NCBI RefSeq assembly: GCF_001605725.1
Contig: NZ_CP011530.1
Location: 4,836,001-4,900,000 of the forward strand
Direction: 5' to 3'
Length of the DNA stretch: 64,000 nt
From: Mycobacteroides immunogenum
GTDB taxonomy: Bacteria; Actinomycetota; Actinomycetes; Mycobacteriales; Mycobacteriaceae
In this document: positions 10,395 to 24,501 of the stretch, in pieces
Layout: each line of letters opens with the position of its first letter
Position numbering within the stretch: position 1 is the stretch's first letter
Made by a program: the position numbers and the translations under genes
The notes under the pieces: generated by a model
The model's database searches: none
Told to the model about the DNA's origin: nothing
What the model saw: only the letters and a program-made list of their open reading frames with translations

Positions 10395-10952
10395 CTACGG
10401 CAGCTGCCAGGCAAAACGGCCGGATTCGAGCTCGACGGTGCCCGCGCCGGTGAAGCCGTTCGGCGCCCCCGGCAACGTTTCGACGACTCGTAGCAGCGGC
10501 CAAGACGATTTGAAGCCGGGATGTAGGCGCATTCCCTCGATTTTTTCCTCGGGTACCCAGCGCAGTTCGGTGCTCTCCTGGTTGGCGGCCGTCGGCAACA
10601 ATTCGGCGGCATCGGCGATCACCGTGGTGTAAGTCCAACGCGCCTGACCATCAATGCGTTTCGTCACCACCGAGGACCGGACGGTGGCCGCGCCGGGGTC
10701 GATCCCCGCCTCTTCGGCCGCTTCGCGCAGCGCCGCCTCCTCGGCGGACTCATGGCTGTCGCGCGCACCTCCCGGCAACGCCCAGGTGCCCCCCTGATGA
10801 CTCCACCACGCACGATGTTGCAGCAGCACAGCGGGTTGGCCATTCGGTAGCGGCGCCCGCAGCAGCAACCCGGCCGCGCCGTAACGTCCCCAGAATCGCG
10901 CGCCGGTGTCAGCGACAACCCATCCGTCACCGTCGCCACGCACAGAGTCCAC
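10395..10952 (-). CDS. mutT3: MutT3-like Nudix hydrolase
   Basis: 185 residues. The Nudix box spans residues 62-84 (GARDSHE, then REAAEEAGI), with all catalytic glutamates. Start is GTG at 10952. M. tuberculosis has mutT3 between thiE and the glnX-glnH-pknG cluster, the same position as here, which supports the name. MutT3 homologues sanitise oxidised dGTP or dCTP analogues; that is known for the family, not shown here. It is divergent from glnX with a 69-bp gap. Confidence 0.85.
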   Translation of the reverse strand: MDSVRGDGDGWVVADTGARFWGRYGAAGLLLRAPLPNGQPAVLLQHRAWWSHQGGTWALPGGARDSHESAEEAALREAAEEAGIDPGAATVRSSVVTKRIDGQARWTYTTVIADAAELLPTAANQESTELRWVPEEKIEGMRLHPGFKSSWPLLRVVETLPGAPNGFTGAGTVELESGRFAWQLP

Positions 10953-11021
10953 AGTAGAGCCACCGAAACCTAAACATGCTCTTAGACTTCCTGTTAAGGC
11001 CGGGAGAGGAAGGGTAGAAGG

Positions 11022-12346
11022 TTGACTGTCGGGACGACGCGGTTAGCGCACCCGTCGACCGAGCCCGTCGGCGCGACGACGAGGATCGTGCCAGCTCATC
11101 CGTGGTGGTGGTTTCTCAAATCCACACCCGGCAAGATTCTGATGCTCGGTATCGCCCTCGCCGCTGCCGGCGTGCTGTCCGCGGTGGCGACCTCGGCGAG
11201 CGTGCAGGATCGGCAACAGGCTCTCAGCACCGTGCTCAATCACACCGAACCACTCGCCTACTCGGCCGGGCAGCTGTACAGCACGCTGTCGATTGCCGAT
11301 GCCGCGGCGACCACCGCCTTCATAGCGGGCACCGAGCCGCAAAGTGTGCGGGAACGGTACGAGCAGGCAATCACCGACGCCTCTACCGCGCTTGTCGCGG
11401 CGTCCAGCGGACTCACCGACAGACCGATGCAGGAGCTGCTCAGCAGAATCAATGCCGAGCTATCGGTCTACACCGGACTGATCGAGACCGCCCGCACCAA
11501 CAACCGGGCAAGCAATCCGGTGGGCGCCTCGTATCTGAGCGAAGCCTCGGCACTGATGCAGCGCACGATCCTGCCCGACGCGCAGCGTCTGTACGAAGAA
11601 ACCTCGAATCGCGTCGACCAAGAGACCAGCGCGTCGACGCGGGTGCCTTTCCCCGTGATCCTGATCGTGCTGAGCACCATCATCGGCGGAGTCTTCGGGC
11701 ATCGCTGGCTGTCCAAGAAGACGCGGCGCATGATCAACCCCGGCATGCTGGCCGGCGGTTTGGCCCTACTGCTTATGGTGGTTTGGGTGGGTATCGCGTT
11801 AGCCGTCTCGGCCTCGTTGGGCACCGAGGCACGCAATGGTGGCGCCCACTCGCTGAAAACCATCACCCAACTGGTCATCTCGGCCCAGCAGGCCCGCGCC
11901 GACGAGACGCTCGCACTCATCCGCCGCGGCGATGAGAACGTCCGCAAGAAGTCGTACTACGACCGCGTCGACGACATGGATCGCAAGATAGGCGAGTACC
12001 TGTCGAATCCGGACGCCATCGCGCGCGCGGACCTGGAGCACGCACAGCAGCTGCTCGTCCGGTGGCGGCAGGCCGATGACCGGATCAACGCCTATATCGG
12101 CGTGGGCAACTACCAGGCCGCCACCCAGGTGGCACTCGGTAGCAGTGACTCGGATTCGACGCCCGCCTTTGACAGTCTCGACGCGTCATTGCGCAACGCC
12201 GTTCAGGACAGTCGCCGCCAGCTCCGCTCGGGAGTTCTCAACGCCGAACGCGCGCTGACGTTGTCGTCTGCGGGTGCGCTGATTCTCACGATGGGCGGCG
12301 CCATATGCGTGGGCGTCGGTCTGTGGCCGCGACTGAGTGAGTACCG

Positions 12347-12350
<4 letters not shown>
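11022..12350 (+). CDS. glnX: GlnX, membrane relay of the GlnH-GlnX-PknG amino-acid sensing pathway
   Basis: 442-residue membrane protein homologous by position and architecture to Rv0412c. Membrane segments are near 38-60, 210-230, 242-265 and 412-435, enclosing two helical external domains like four-helix sensor domains. In M. tuberculosis GlnX passes the aspartate/glutamate signal from lipoprotein GlnH to the kinase PknG. The start is TTG at 11022, preceded by a purine-rich GAGAGGAAGG ribosome site. Its stop overlaps the glnH start by 4 bp. Confidence 0.85.
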
Positions 12351-15631
<3,281 letters not shown>

Positions 15632-15635
<4 letters not shown>

Positions 15636-16750
15636 ATGGCTTCCACCGCGGCGCGCGCGATCGCCAGCTCCTCGTTGGTGGGCACCACCAGTACCGTCAC
15701 CCGCGACGTATCGGTGGAGATACGCCGGGCCGCACCGGAGCGCACCTGGTTTCGTTCGGCGTCGAGCTCGATGCCGAACACCTCCAGGCCCGCCAGGGCG
15801 TCGGCCCGCAACAGCGCGTCGTTCTCCCCCGCTCCGGCGGTGAACGAGATGACGTCAGCGCCACCCAATGTCGCGATGTAGGCGCCGATATATTTGCGCA
15901 GCCGGTGCACGTAGACGTCGTAGGCGAGCTGCGCCGCGGCGTCTCCGGCATCGATCAACCGGTGCACCTCACGAAAATCGTTGGCACCACATAGTCCAAG
16001 CATGCCGGAGCGCCGATTGAACACCGTGTCGATCTCATCGATGCTCATGCCGTGGCGCGCGAGATGGAAGACGATGCCTGCGTCGATATCCCCGGTGCGG
16101 GTGCCCATCACCAGGCCCTCCAGCGGTGTCAGACCCATCGATGTCTCTACCGCCCGGCCGCGCAGAATCGCCGACGCCGACGCTCCGTTGCCCAGATGCA
16201 GCACGATCTGGTTGATGTCGGCATACCCACGCCCCAGGAATGCCGCGGCCTGCTGTGAGACATATTGGTGCGAGGTGCCGTGGAATCCGTAGCGCCGGAT
16301 GCCAAATCGCTCGGCGACGTCACGATCGAGCGCGTAGATGGCCGCAGCGGGCGGCAGGCTGTAGAAGAACGCGGTGTCGAAGACCGCCACCTGCGGAACG
16401 TCGGGCAGGAGCCGGCGAGCCACCTCGATGCCCTGCACACCGGCCGGATTGTGCAGCGGCGCCAGTGAAGACAGTTCAGCGATCTGCGCGACCACCTCAT
16501 CGTCGAGCACCGTCGGCTCGTGGAACTTCTGTCCGCCGTGCACCACGCGGTGGCCCACTACCACCACATCGTCGGTGTCGATGGAGTCGAAAACCAGCCG
16601 CAGCGCCTCTTCGTGGTTGGGGATCTCTTCCTCGCCGATGCGCTCCACCAGCCCGTGCGCGTCCACCCGACCCGAGCCCGGTTCGATGAGCTGATATTTC
16701 ACCGAGGACGAACCGCAATTGAGAACCAATACTGACCCGCCGGTGCTCAC
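15632..16750 (-). CDS. ackA: Acetate kinase
   Basis: Converts acetyl phosphate and ADP to acetate and ATP. 372 residues, slightly short of the usual 385-400. ASKHA motifs are clear: [11 protein letters not shown] at the N-terminus, [29 protein letters not shown] and [11 protein letters not shown]. The start is GTG at 16750, overlapping the pta stop (GTGA), so translation is coupled to pta. Last gene of the fgd1-to-ackA run. Confidence 0.95.
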
Positions 16751-18828
16751 GCTTGTGCCCTTTCTTGTGCCTGGATCGCCGTGATGGCAACGGTATTCAC
16801 AATGTCCTCCACCAGCGCACCACGCGAGAGGTCATTGATGGGTTTGCGCAGCCCCTGCAGCACGGGGCCGATGGCGATGGCACCGGCGCTGCGTTGCACC
16901 GCCTTGTAGGTGTTGTTTCCGGTGTTGAGGTCCGGGAAGATCAGCACCGTCGCACGGCCCGCGACCGGGGAATCGGGCATCTTGGTGGCCGCCACCGACG
17001 GCTCGACGGCCGCGTCGTACTGTATCGGGCCCTCGACCAGCAGCTCGGGCTGCCGGGAACGCACCAATTCGGTTGCGATACGCACCTTTTCCACATCGGC
17101 GCCGCTACCGGAGGAACCGGTGGAGTAGGACAGCATCGCCACCCGTGGATCGATGCCGAACTGCGCGGCAGTGCGCGCCGAGGAGATGGCGATATCGGCC
17201 AGCTGCTCGGAGGTGGGGTCGGGCACGATGGCGCAGTCCCCATAGGCCAGCACCCGATCGGCCAGGCACATCAGGAAGATGCTGGACACCGTCGAAACAT
17301 CGGGATTGGTCTTGATGATCTCGAACGCCGGGCGCACGGTGTGCGCAGTCGTGTGCGCCGCGCCCGAGACCATGCCGTCGACGATGTCGTTGTACACCAG
17401 CATGGTGCCGAAGTACGAGACGTTGCGCATGATCTCGCGCGCCCGATCCGGGGTCATGCCCTTGTTCTTACGCAGCTCGAAATACTGATCCGCGAACTGC
17501 TCGGCGAGTTCACTGGTCTTGGGGCTGACCACCACTGCATTCGAGATGTCGACGCCGAGTTCGGCAGCACGAGAACGAATCTCGGACTCCTCACCCAGGA
17601 TGGTGAGGTCCGCCACCTGCCGTTGCAGCAGTCGGCCGGCGGCCTTGAGGATTCTGTCGTCGTCTCCCTCGGGCAACACGATCCGCTTGCGGTTGTCGCG
17701 CGCCCGGTCCAACAGCTGGTACTCGAACATCTGCGGTGTGGTGACCGAAGGTATCGGAATAGCAAGCTGGGCGATGAGATCCGCACCATCCACATATCTG
17801 TCCATCAACGCGAGCGCGGTATCGATCTTGCGCGCCGAGGCAACGGTGACCCGTCCACGAGCATGGGCCGCGGCGCTGGCGGTCTCGAACGTGCCCGAGT
17901 CGGTCGCGATGATCGGCAGCCGCAACCCGATGCCGTCGACCAGGTCCGCGATCCGCGGATGTAATTTGAGTCCGCCGTTCAAGATGATGGCGGACAACGA
18001 CGGAAAGCCCTCTGCCACATGGGCGCTAGCCACGGCCAGGAGCACGTCCGAGCGGTCCGCCGGGAAGATGACCGCCTGCCCCTCCTTCAGCCGCTCCAGG
18101 CAGTGTTCGGCCGTCATGCCCGCCACCATGAAGCTGGTGGCCTCGCGCGAGAGCAGCGCCTCGTCACCGCTGACCAAAGAACCCTTGACCGCCTTCATGA
18201 GTTCTTCGACCGATGGCGAGACCAACAGCGGCACCTCGGGTAGCACCCAGGCCGGCTTGCCGAATCGCGACAGCGCCTGACGCACCTCGTCCAGCTGGTC
18301 GGGGTCGCACCGGTTGGCGACGATGGCGGCGGTGTGCGCGCGTTGCGCCTTGAGTTCGCCGAGGCAGACCTCGGCCAGCGCCGCCACCTCCTCGGGGGTC
18401 CTATCGAATCCCTTGATGGTCAACAGGACCGGCGCGCCGAGGTTGACGGCGATGCGAGCATTGGTGCTCAGCTCGCTGGGACTGGCGACATCGGTGTAGT
18501 CACTGCCGACGATCACCACGGCATCGCAACGCTCGGCGACCGCGTGATACCTGTCCACGATCTGGGCGATCGCCGCATCCGGGTCCTGGTGTACGTCGTG
18601 GTACGAGACGCCCAGACAGTCCTCGTACGCGATATCGGCGGTGCTCTGCTCCAGCAGCAATTCCAGGATGTAGTCCACGCCTTCCCCGGATCGCGCGATG
18701 GGACGGAACACACCCACACGCGCCACCGACGCGGCCAGCCGATGCATCACGCCCAGGGCCACCGTGGACTTTCCGGTGTCTCCTTCGGGCGAGGCAATGT
18801 AGATACTCGATGCCTTGGGCTGGGTCAT
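16747..18828 (-). CDS. pta: Phosphate acetyltransferase (long, two-domain form)
   Basis: Interconverts acetyl-CoA and acetyl phosphate. 693 residues with an N-terminal P-loop dethiobiotin-synthetase-like domain ([14 protein letters not shown] near residues 13-26), a middle DRTGG domain, and the catalytic PTA_PTB domain from about residue 375 ([41 protein letters not shown]). Start ATG at 18828 overlaps the mannosidase stop (ATGA), and its own stop overlaps ackA. Confidence 0.95.
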   Translation of the reverse strand: MTQPKASSIYIASPEGDTGKSTVALGVMHRLAASVARVGVFRPIARSGEGVDYILELLLEQSTADIAYEDCLGVSYHDVHQDPDAAIAQIVDRYHAVAERCDAVVIVGSDYTDVASPSELSTNARIAVNLGAPVLLTIKGFDRTPEEVAALAEVCLGELKAQRAHTAAIVANRCDPDQLDEVRQALSRFGKPAWVLPEVPLLVSPSVEELMKAVKGSLVSGDEALLSREATSFMVAGMTAEHCLERLKEGQAVIFPADRSDVLLAVASAHVAEGFPSLSAIILNGGLKLHPRIADLVDGIGLRLPIIATDSGTFETASAAAHARGRVTVASARKIDTALALMDRYVDGADLIAQLAIPIPSVTTPQMFEYQLLDRARDNRKRIVLPEGDDDRILKAAGRLLQRQVADLTILGEESEIRSRAAELGVDISNAVVVSPKTSELAEQFADQYFELRKNKGMTPDRAREIMRNVSYFGTMLVYNDIVDGMVSGAAHTTAHTVRPAFEIIKTNPDVSTVSSIFLMCLADRVLAYGDCAIVPDPTSEQLADIAISSARTAAQFGIDPRVAMLSYSTGSSGSGADVEKVRIATELVRSRQPELLVEGPIQYDAAVEPSVAATKMPDSPVAGRATVLIFPDLNTGNNTYKAVQRSAGAIAIGPVLQGLRKPINDLSRGALVEDIVNTVAITAIQAQERAQA

Positions 18829-21818
18829 GCGCGCCTTTCTACGCTGGGGAATCGCAGCGTGAGGATCTTGAACGGTCGTAGTGCCAGGTGAATCTCGTCT
18901 CCGTTGAAACTAACAGTGCCGGATTCGTCTATCGGACGCTCCAGCAGGTCGGTGACGATCGGCTGCCGGTGAGTAAAGTTGGTGCGCACCGTGGTCTCGG
19001 CTCGCCCGCCGCGAGATTCGTAGAGCCGCACCACAACATCACCCGAACCGTCCAGTGCCAGCTTCACCGATTCCACGACCACGGCCGGGTTGTCCAGGAT
19101 CAGCAGCGGTTCGACAGCGTCTGCGGCACCGTCCACCACACGCGGGTCGAGGTTGCGGCGGTACCCCTCCTGCACCGCGTCACCGATGGTGGCGCCGGGC
19201 CGTACCGAGAACCTCAGCCGGTGACGTCCCTGGTCGCATTCGGGGTCAGGGAAAAGCGGCGCGCGCAACAGAGACATCCGCACCATGGTGGTGGACCCGT
19301 GCCGGCTGATGTCATGCCCGTAGGTCGAGTCGTTGGCGACCGCCACCCCATAGCCGGACTCACCCACATGCACCCAGCGGTGGGCGCAGATCTCGAACTT
19401 GGCCTCATCCCAGGAGGTGTTGGCGTGCGTGGGCCGGTACACGTGGCCGAACTGGGTTTCCGACGCACTGCGATCGGCGTGTACGTCGAACGGGAAGGCC
19501 AGCTTGAGCAGCTTCTCGGACTCGTGCCAGTCGATGTCGATATCGATGTCGAGCACCGGCGAATCTTGCTGCAACGTAATCCGTTGTACAACACGTGATT
19601 TCCCGAAAGATCGTTCGATGACCACTGCGCCGTCGGTGATCGTGACCGAATCAGCCGAGGTCAGATTGGTGACGGTGTTGCGGTAGAAACCGTCGATATC
19701 CCAAGCGTCCCATTGGTTGGGTGTGTCACGGTGAAGCTGCAACAGATTGCCGGGCGCACCCATGGCCTCGCGGCCGGTGGCCGTCTCGACCAGAGATGTC
19801 AGCAGGCCATCGGCATCGAAGGTGGCCGCGAGAATCCCGTTGTCCAGCCGGAAGCCGTCCGGCACCGACGTGGGGGTGACCAGGTGTGGCTGCGTGGCGA
19901 CGGCCGCGCCCAGCGCGGGTACCCCGTCGCGGGCGTGTGGTGCGGCGTTGAAGACCACTCGCCGGTCGCCGGTACCGGCCAGCGCGCGGGTCGCGGCCTC
20001 GATGATGGCCGCAAGCCGGGTGGCGATGGCCGCGTAATTACGTTCGGCGTCCTTGTGCACCCAGGCGATGGAGCTGCCGGGCAGGATGTCGTGGAACTGC
20101 TGCAGTAGCACCAGCTTCCAGATCTCGTCGAGTTCGGCGTACGGATACTCGAAGCCGGTGCGCACCGCGGCCGTGGCCGCCCACAGCTCAGCCTCGCGCA
20201 GCAGGTGCTCGCTGCGCCGGTTGCCCTGTTTGGTGTTGGCTTGCGAGGTGTAGGTGCCCCGGTGCAGTTCGAGGTAGAGCTCGCCTGACCAGCGAGGCGG
20301 ATTGGTGTATTCGGCCTGGGCGGCGGCGAAGAACTGCGCCGGCGTGCCCAGGGTGACCGTCGGCGACCCTTCCAGAGATTGCTTTCGTGTGGCATAGGCC
20401 AGCATTTCGCGGGTGGGGCCACCGCCACCGTCACCGTAGCCAAAGGGCACCAGCGACATGGTGCCCGCGCCGGAATCGCGATAGTTGCGCTGCGCGTGAG
20501 CAAGGTCGCCGCCGCCCAGGTCCGAGTTGTAGGTGTCGACGGGCGGGAAATGCGTGAACACCCCGGTGCCATCGATGCCCTCCCAGATGAAGGTGTGATG
20601 CGGCATCCGGTTGACGGAATTCCATGAAATCTTTTGCGTCAGAAAATACTTCGATCCGGACGCGGCGACGATCTGCGGCATGGCCGCCGAATAGCCAAAC
20701 GAGTCGGGCAGCCACACCTCCGGGGTGTCGATGCCGAACTCGTCCAGGAAGAATCGCTTGCCAGCCACGAACTGTCGGGCCATCGCCTCGGCACCCGGCA
20801 TGTTGGTGTCGGCCTCGACCCACATGCCGCCCACCGGAATGAACTGCCCGGCGGCGACTTTCTCCTTGATGCGGGCGAACAGAGCGGGGTACGCGTCCTT
20901 GATCCACGCGTACTGCTGCGCCGAGGAGCAGGCGAACCGGAAGTCCGGATTCCGGTCCATCAGGTCGACCATGTTGGAGAATGTGCGCGCGCACTTGCGG
21001 ACCGTCTCGCGCACCGGCCACAGCCACGCGGAGTCGATGTGTGCGTGTCCGACCGCGGTGATCCGATGGGCACTGGCATAGGCGGGACGCGCCAGCACCT
21101 CGGCAAGCTGGTCACGCCCCGCGGCCGCGGTGCCCGCGAGGTTGTCCGGATCCACCGTGTCCAGCATGCGTTCCAGGGCGCGCAGGATCTCGTGGCGGCG
21201 CGGCAGATCCTCGGGAAGGGTATGCATCAGCCCGTCCAGCGTGGCAATGTCCTGCTGCAGCCCCCACAGGTTCAGATCCCGCAGCGCGAGGTCGATACCG
21301 CCGAGCCGGTACAGCGGATCCGCTCCGCTGGTGTCCTTGTCTCCCAAGGGCATCGGCGACCAAAAGTACTTACCGATATCCGGATTGGCGGCCGCCTCGA
21401 TATAGAAGTCGACGGGCGAGTCCGGGTCGTCGATGGGCACGAAGGCGTTACGCGGCGCGATCCCCTTCACCACGGTGCCGTCAGGCCGGTACACCAGTCC
21501 CTCGGCGTTGAACCCCGGCCCACCGGTGAAGCCCAGCTCGACCCGCATCTCGGGGACACCCTCGGTGCGGCTGCGCCACGGCGACGGAACGGTGCCCGTC
21601 ACATGCAGCCACAGGGTTGACCACGGCGGCCCCCATGGGGTTCCCGGGGTGATCGGGCCGAAGTTCTGCGTCACCGCTTCGGCGAACGGCACCGGTTCTC
21701 CGGGCACCGCCCAGGCCGTCACCGTCAGCGGCGCCGACTCCACGTAGATGGCACAGCTGAGCCGCTTGTCGACGAAGCGCCGAATGCGATCCTCAACGAT
21801 TCGCCGGTCGTCATGCAT
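18825..21818 (-). CDS. GH38 alpha-mannosidase
   Basis: 997-residue, apparently cytosolic glycoside hydrolase that releases alpha-mannose from oligosaccharides. The zinc-binding HAHIDSAW has H258, H260 and D262; GMWVEAD is at 331-337; the nucleophile is D372 in WLPDSFGY. The long C-terminal beta domains are present. No signal peptide is seen. The start lies inside the end of the serpin-like gene (8-bp overlap) and the stop overlaps pta. M. tuberculosis has its GH38 gene (Rv0648) elsewhere, so its presence inside the fgd1-pta-ackA run is a local rearrangement. Confidence 0.9.
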   Translation of the reverse strand: MHDDRRIVEDRIRRFVDKRLSCAIYVESAPLTVTAWAVPGEPVPFAEAVTQNFGPITPGTPWGPPWSTLWLHVTGTVPSPWRSRTEGVPEMRVELGFTGGPGFNAEGLVYRPDGTVVKGIAPRNAFVPIDDPDSPVDFYIEAAANPDIGKYFWSPMPLGDKDTSGADPLYRLGGIDLALRDLNLWGLQQDIATLDGLMHTLPEDLPRRHEILRALERMLDTVDPDNLAGTAAAGRDQLAEVLARPAYASAHRITAVGHAHIDSAWLWPVRETVRKCARTFSNMVDLMDRNPDFRFACSSAQQYAWIKDAYPALFARIKEKVAAGQFIPVGGMWVEADTNMPGAEAMARQFVAGKRFFLDEFGIDTPEVWLPDSFGYSAAMPQIVAASGSKYFLTQKISWNSVNRMPHHTFIWEGIDGTGVFTHFPPVDTYNSDLGGGDLAHAQRNYRDSGAGTMSLVPFGYGDGGGGPTREMLAYATRKQSLEGSPTVTLGTPAQFFAAAQAEYTNPPRWSGELYLELHRGTYTSQANTKQGNRRSEHLLREAELWAATAAVRTGFEYPYAELDEIWKLVLLQQFHDILPGSSIAWVHKDAERNYAAIATRLAAIIEAATRALAGTGDRRVVFNAAPHARDGVPALGAAVATQPHLVTPTSVPDGFRLDNGILAATFDADGLLTSLVETATGREAMGAPGNLLQLHRDTPNQWDAWDIDGFYRNTVTNLTSADSVTITDGAVVIERSFGKSRVVQRITLQQDSPVLDIDIDIDWHESEKLLKLAFPFDVHADRSASETQFGHVYRPTHANTSWDEAKFEICAHRWVHVGESGYGVAVANDSTYGHDISRHGSTTMVRMSLLRAPLFPDPECDQGRHRLRFSVRPGATIGDAVQEGYRRNLDPRVVDGAADAVEPLLILDNPAVVVESVKLALDGSGDVVVRLYESRGGRAETTVRTNFTHRQPIVTDLLERPIDESGTVSFNGDEIHLALRPFKILTLRFPSVERRA

Positions 21819-22992
21819 GGGCTTCCTCCGGCTCCGTTATCCACGCGCTGAACACAGGCATTCCACGCCATGCCGGTGGTCCGTCGTCGCGTGCGGCGCA
21901 GGCCAGCACGACGTAGGGGCGGTTGAAACGCAATTCGATCCGCCGCACCAACACCTCGCGGAAGGACGGCATGCCCGCCGCACGCATCCCGATCACCGAC
22001 ACCGCAGCGGCCTTGAAGCCACTCCGAGTGTACGAGGCCACTGCGGACTGCCGCACCGCGAAGTTCACCGGCCTGTCGTCGGGCCGGGCGAAGGTAGCGA
22101 GCGCCTGCAGGACGGGCTCGACACCGGGCGCATTGGCCAGATCGTGATCGCTCCGCGCCGACCACGCGGGCAGATACGACTGCCACTGGAGCAGTCGTTC
22201 CGGCCCACCCGATCGCTGCTCGCGCCGTTCGGTCACCGTCCAGGCGTGCCCGTCGATCAGCTCGGCCTCCGGTAGCGGCCGCGCCGCTTGCTCGTCGCCG
22301 GCCAACGCCGCCGCCACTTGATGGGCGGCAACATCCACCCTGTCCGCGGGCACTCCGGGGGCCGCGATCACACTCAAAACCTGTAGTGCCGAAGAGGTTT
22401 CCGGCGCTGCCACCGCCACCTGTCCGGCGGCATCCGTCTCGAACACCCCATGGAATCCGCTACGAAACGTCAGCGACCGCTTGATCTTCTGGCCGAACTC
22501 TCCGCCCAGCTGCTCATCCGCGTCCAATGGTGTTGTCCAACTGATGTCGGTTGCCAGCGCCGAGACAAGCAGCAGCCGCGTCAAATGATCGATCCGCGCC
22601 GGAAATTCGCCGATCAACCCGCGGGTGTGGTCATACGCCCACCGGTCCGCATCAGCCTTGCTCGGGATCGGCCCCCGCTGCACCGATTCCGGCAGCGTTT
22701 GGGTCCACCGGTCGAATGCCGCTCCGAGTTCGCGATCCCACACCGCTGCCGCAGTCAATACCGCTGGATGTGGGTCGTGCACCAATACCGCCGCGCGCGC
22801 CGCCGCGTCATCGACAGTGGTCCCCAGCACTGTTTCGAGGTCCTGACGATGAGCGCCCTGAGTCGCCGGGCCGACCAGCGCCAGCAACAGCCACAACCCC
22901 AACGGGGACGCCACACCATGTGCACGGAGCAACGACGGGTTGAACCGCGCAGCGTACGCGGAAACCAACGCCGTTGTACCAATGCCTGGCAT
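21811..22992 (-). CDS. Divergent serpin-like protein
   Basis: 393 residues. N-terminus has the serpin helix pattern (ARFNPSLLRAHGVASPLGLWLLLALV, then a helix ending DLETVLG). Residues 315-346 align with the serpin hinge and reactive loop: a strand like QSAVASYTRSG, then FKAAAVSVIG, then a loop to MPSF. The end, FNRPYVVLACAARDDG, matches the serpin closing strands. No signal peptide, so it would act inside the cell. Whether it inhibits proteases is unknown; the hinge lacks the usual Glu-Gly-Thr-Glu. Overlaps the mannosidase start by 8 bp. Confidence 0.65.
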   Translation of the reverse strand: MPGIGTTALVSAYAARFNPSLLRAHGVASPLGLWLLLALVGPATQGAHRQDLETVLGTTVDDAAARAAVLVHDPHPAVLTAAAVWDRELGAAFDRWTQTLPESVQRGPIPSKADADRWAYDHTRGLIGEFPARIDHLTRLLLVSALATDISWTTPLDADEQLGGEFGQKIKRSLTFRSGFHGVFETDAAGQVAVAAPETSSALQVLSVIAAPGVPADRVDVAAHQVAAALAGDEQAARPLPEAELIDGHAWTVTERREQRSGGPERLLQWQSYLPAWSARSDHDLANAPGVEPVLQALATFARPDDRPVNFAVRQSAVASYTRSGFKAAAVSVIGMRAAGMPSFREVLVRRIELRFNRPYVVLACAARDDGPPAWRGMPVFSAWITEPEEAHA

Positions 22993-23022
22993 GTCCGAAC
23001 TCTATCGGCTAACTAAATCGCT

Positions 23023-23373
23023 CTAGACACTCTCGCCGAGACGGACCGTCACCGTCACGCGACCGTTGGCGTCTTTTCTTGCGGTTCCGTATCCGGGCAC
23101 GTCAACCCCATTGAGCCGAAGCTGCAACGGCCTGCCCTCACCGAGGAAGTTGCGCCACCAGGTCTTGGACTCGGGGATGCCGACCCAGATGACGATGTCG
23201 TCTCCCGAGCGCCAGTAGTTGACCGGCGTGCTGAAGATCTGCCCCGACCGACGGCCCGTGTACGTGACCACCGTGAAGTATCGGCCCGCCAGGCTGCGCA
23301 ACCCTGGCACGTTCAACGCCACCACCGGCACGGTGTTCACCGCGTCGATGAAGCGTCGAAGTAGGGAGCTCAT
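23023..23373 (-). CDS. Ddn-like F420H2-dependent oxidoreductase family protein (DUF385)
   Basis: 116-residue split-beta-barrel protein of the deazaflavin-dependent nitroreductase/quinone reductase family. The typical RSGQIFSTPVNYW (target-loop and strand) and a WWRNFLGEG segment for the deazaflavin are visible. It follows fgd1 by 28 bp on the same strand; Fgd1 makes F420H2, so supply and use of the cofactor are encoded together. The natural substrate is unknown. It is shorter than Ddn itself at the N-terminus. Confidence 0.8.
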   Translation of the reverse strand: MSSLLRRFIDAVNTVPVVALNVPGLRSLAGRYFTVVTYTGRRSGQIFSTPVNYWRSGDDIVIWVGIPESKTWWRNFLGEGRPLQLRLNGVDVPGYGTARKDANGRVTVTVRLGESV

Positions 23374-23401
23374 GGGTGCCTAGTGAACTTGACGCAGGCG
23401 C

Positions 23402-24415
23402 TCATCCGAGCTTTCGGAGACGCGGCTCGAGGTCTGTCTTGAACAGCTCGAGGAAACGCTTCTGGTCATGGCCGGGCGAGTGGAACACCAGGTGGTTCAG
23501 GCCCCAGCCCACGTAGTCGGCGACCTTCGCGACAGCCTCGTCCGGGTCGGAGGCGACGATCCAGCGCTTGGCGACCTGCTCGATGGGCAGCTCGTCGGCG
23601 GCACGCTCCATCTCGATCGGGTCGTGGATGCTGTGCTTCTGCTCGGGGGTCAGTGACAGCGGCGCCCAGAAGCGGGTGTTCTCCAGCGCCTTCTCCGGAT
23701 CCGGGTCGTAGGAGATCTTGATCTCGATCATCCGGTCGATGTCGTCGAAGGAACGATCCGCGGCGGCTGCCCCCTCTTTCACGGCGGGGATGAGCTTGTC
23801 CTTGTACAGCTCCTCACCCTTCCCGGAGGTACAGATGAATCCGTCGCCGGCCCGTCCGGCGTACTTGGCGACGACGGCGCCACCGGCGGCGATGTAGACG
23901 GGAATCCCGCCCTCGGGCACGTCGTAGATGGCGGCGCCCTGGGTGCGGTAGTACTCGCCCTCGAAGTCGACACGCTCACCGGTCCACAACTCACGCATGA
24001 GCCGAACCGACTCACGCAGCCGCGCGAAACGCTCCTTGAACTCCGGCCATTCGCCGATGAAACCGGTGGCGATCTCGTTGAGCGCCTCGCCGGTGCCCAC
24101 ACCCAGGAAGATGCGGCCCGGGTACAGGCATCCCATGGTGGCAAAGGCCTGGGCGGTGACGGCCGGGTTGTAGCGGAACGTCGGGGTCAACACCGAGGTG
24201 CCGAGCTGCAGACGCTGGGTGCGCTCACCCACGGCTGTCATCCAGGCCAGCGAGAACGGGGCATGGCCGCCGTTGTACCGCCAGGGCTGAAAGTGATCGC
24301 TCACGGTGGCGCTGTCGAAACCGTGTGACTCGGTGGCGACCGCCAACTCGACGAGCTCACGCGGCGCGAACTGCTCCGCCGATGCCTTGTAACCCAGCTT
24401 CAGTTCTCGTGCCAT
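23402..24415 (-). CDS. fgd1: F420-dependent glucose-6-phosphate dehydrogenase
   Basis: Oxidises glucose 6-phosphate to 6-phosphogluconolactone while reducing cofactor F420. 337 residues. Active-site residues known from M. tuberculosis Fgd1 are present with a +1 shift: H41, W45, E110 and K199. Start ATG at 24415 ([12 protein letters not shown]) matches the family; the frame extends to 24478 only because the upstream palindrome is open. First gene of a run to ackA. M. tuberculosis also has fgd1-pta-ackA, without the three genes inserted here. Confidence 0.96.
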   Translation of the reverse strand: MARELKLGYKASAEQFAPRELVELAVATESHGFDSATVSDHFQPWRYNGGHAPFSLAWMTAVGERTQRLQLGTSVLTPTFRYNPAVTAQAFATMGCLYPGRIFLGVGTGEALNEIATGFIGEWPEFKERFARLRESVRLMRELWTGERVDFEGEYYRTQGAAIYDVPEGGIPVYIAAGGAVVAKYAGRAGDGFICTSGKGEELYKDKLIPAVKEGAAAADRSFDDIDRMIEIKISYDPDPEKALENTRFWAPLSLTPEQKHSIHDPIEMERAADELPIEQVAKRWIVASDPDEAVAKVADYVGWGLNHLVFHSPGHDQKRFLELFKTDLEPRLRKLG

Positions 24416-24433
24416 GCCAACCACACTACTTCC

Positions 24434-24488
24434 TGCGATTTGGGTGCATCTAGGTGCGCTGAGCGCACACAAATGCACCCAAATCGCA
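24434..24488. repeat. 55-bp near-perfect palindrome between fgd1 and the MBL-fold gene
   Basis: The dyad is centred on base 24461. Outer arms are 16-bp perfect inverted repeats (TGCGATTTGGGTGCAT at 24434-24449, its complement at 24473-24488); inner arms are GTGCGCT and AGCGCAC around one base. Only three of 27 pairs mismatch. It fills most of the 86-bp divergent intergenic space, 18 bp before the fgd1 ATG and 13 bp before the other ATG. Candidate operator, cruciform or dispersed extragenic palindrome. Confidence 0.9.
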
Positions 24489-24501
24489 TTAAGTTGAGAC
24501 C

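Noticed and set aside
24416..24478. 21-residue N-terminal extension of fgd1
   Set aside because: It is encoded by the palindrome, and the known Fgd1 N-terminus begins at [10 protein letters not shown].
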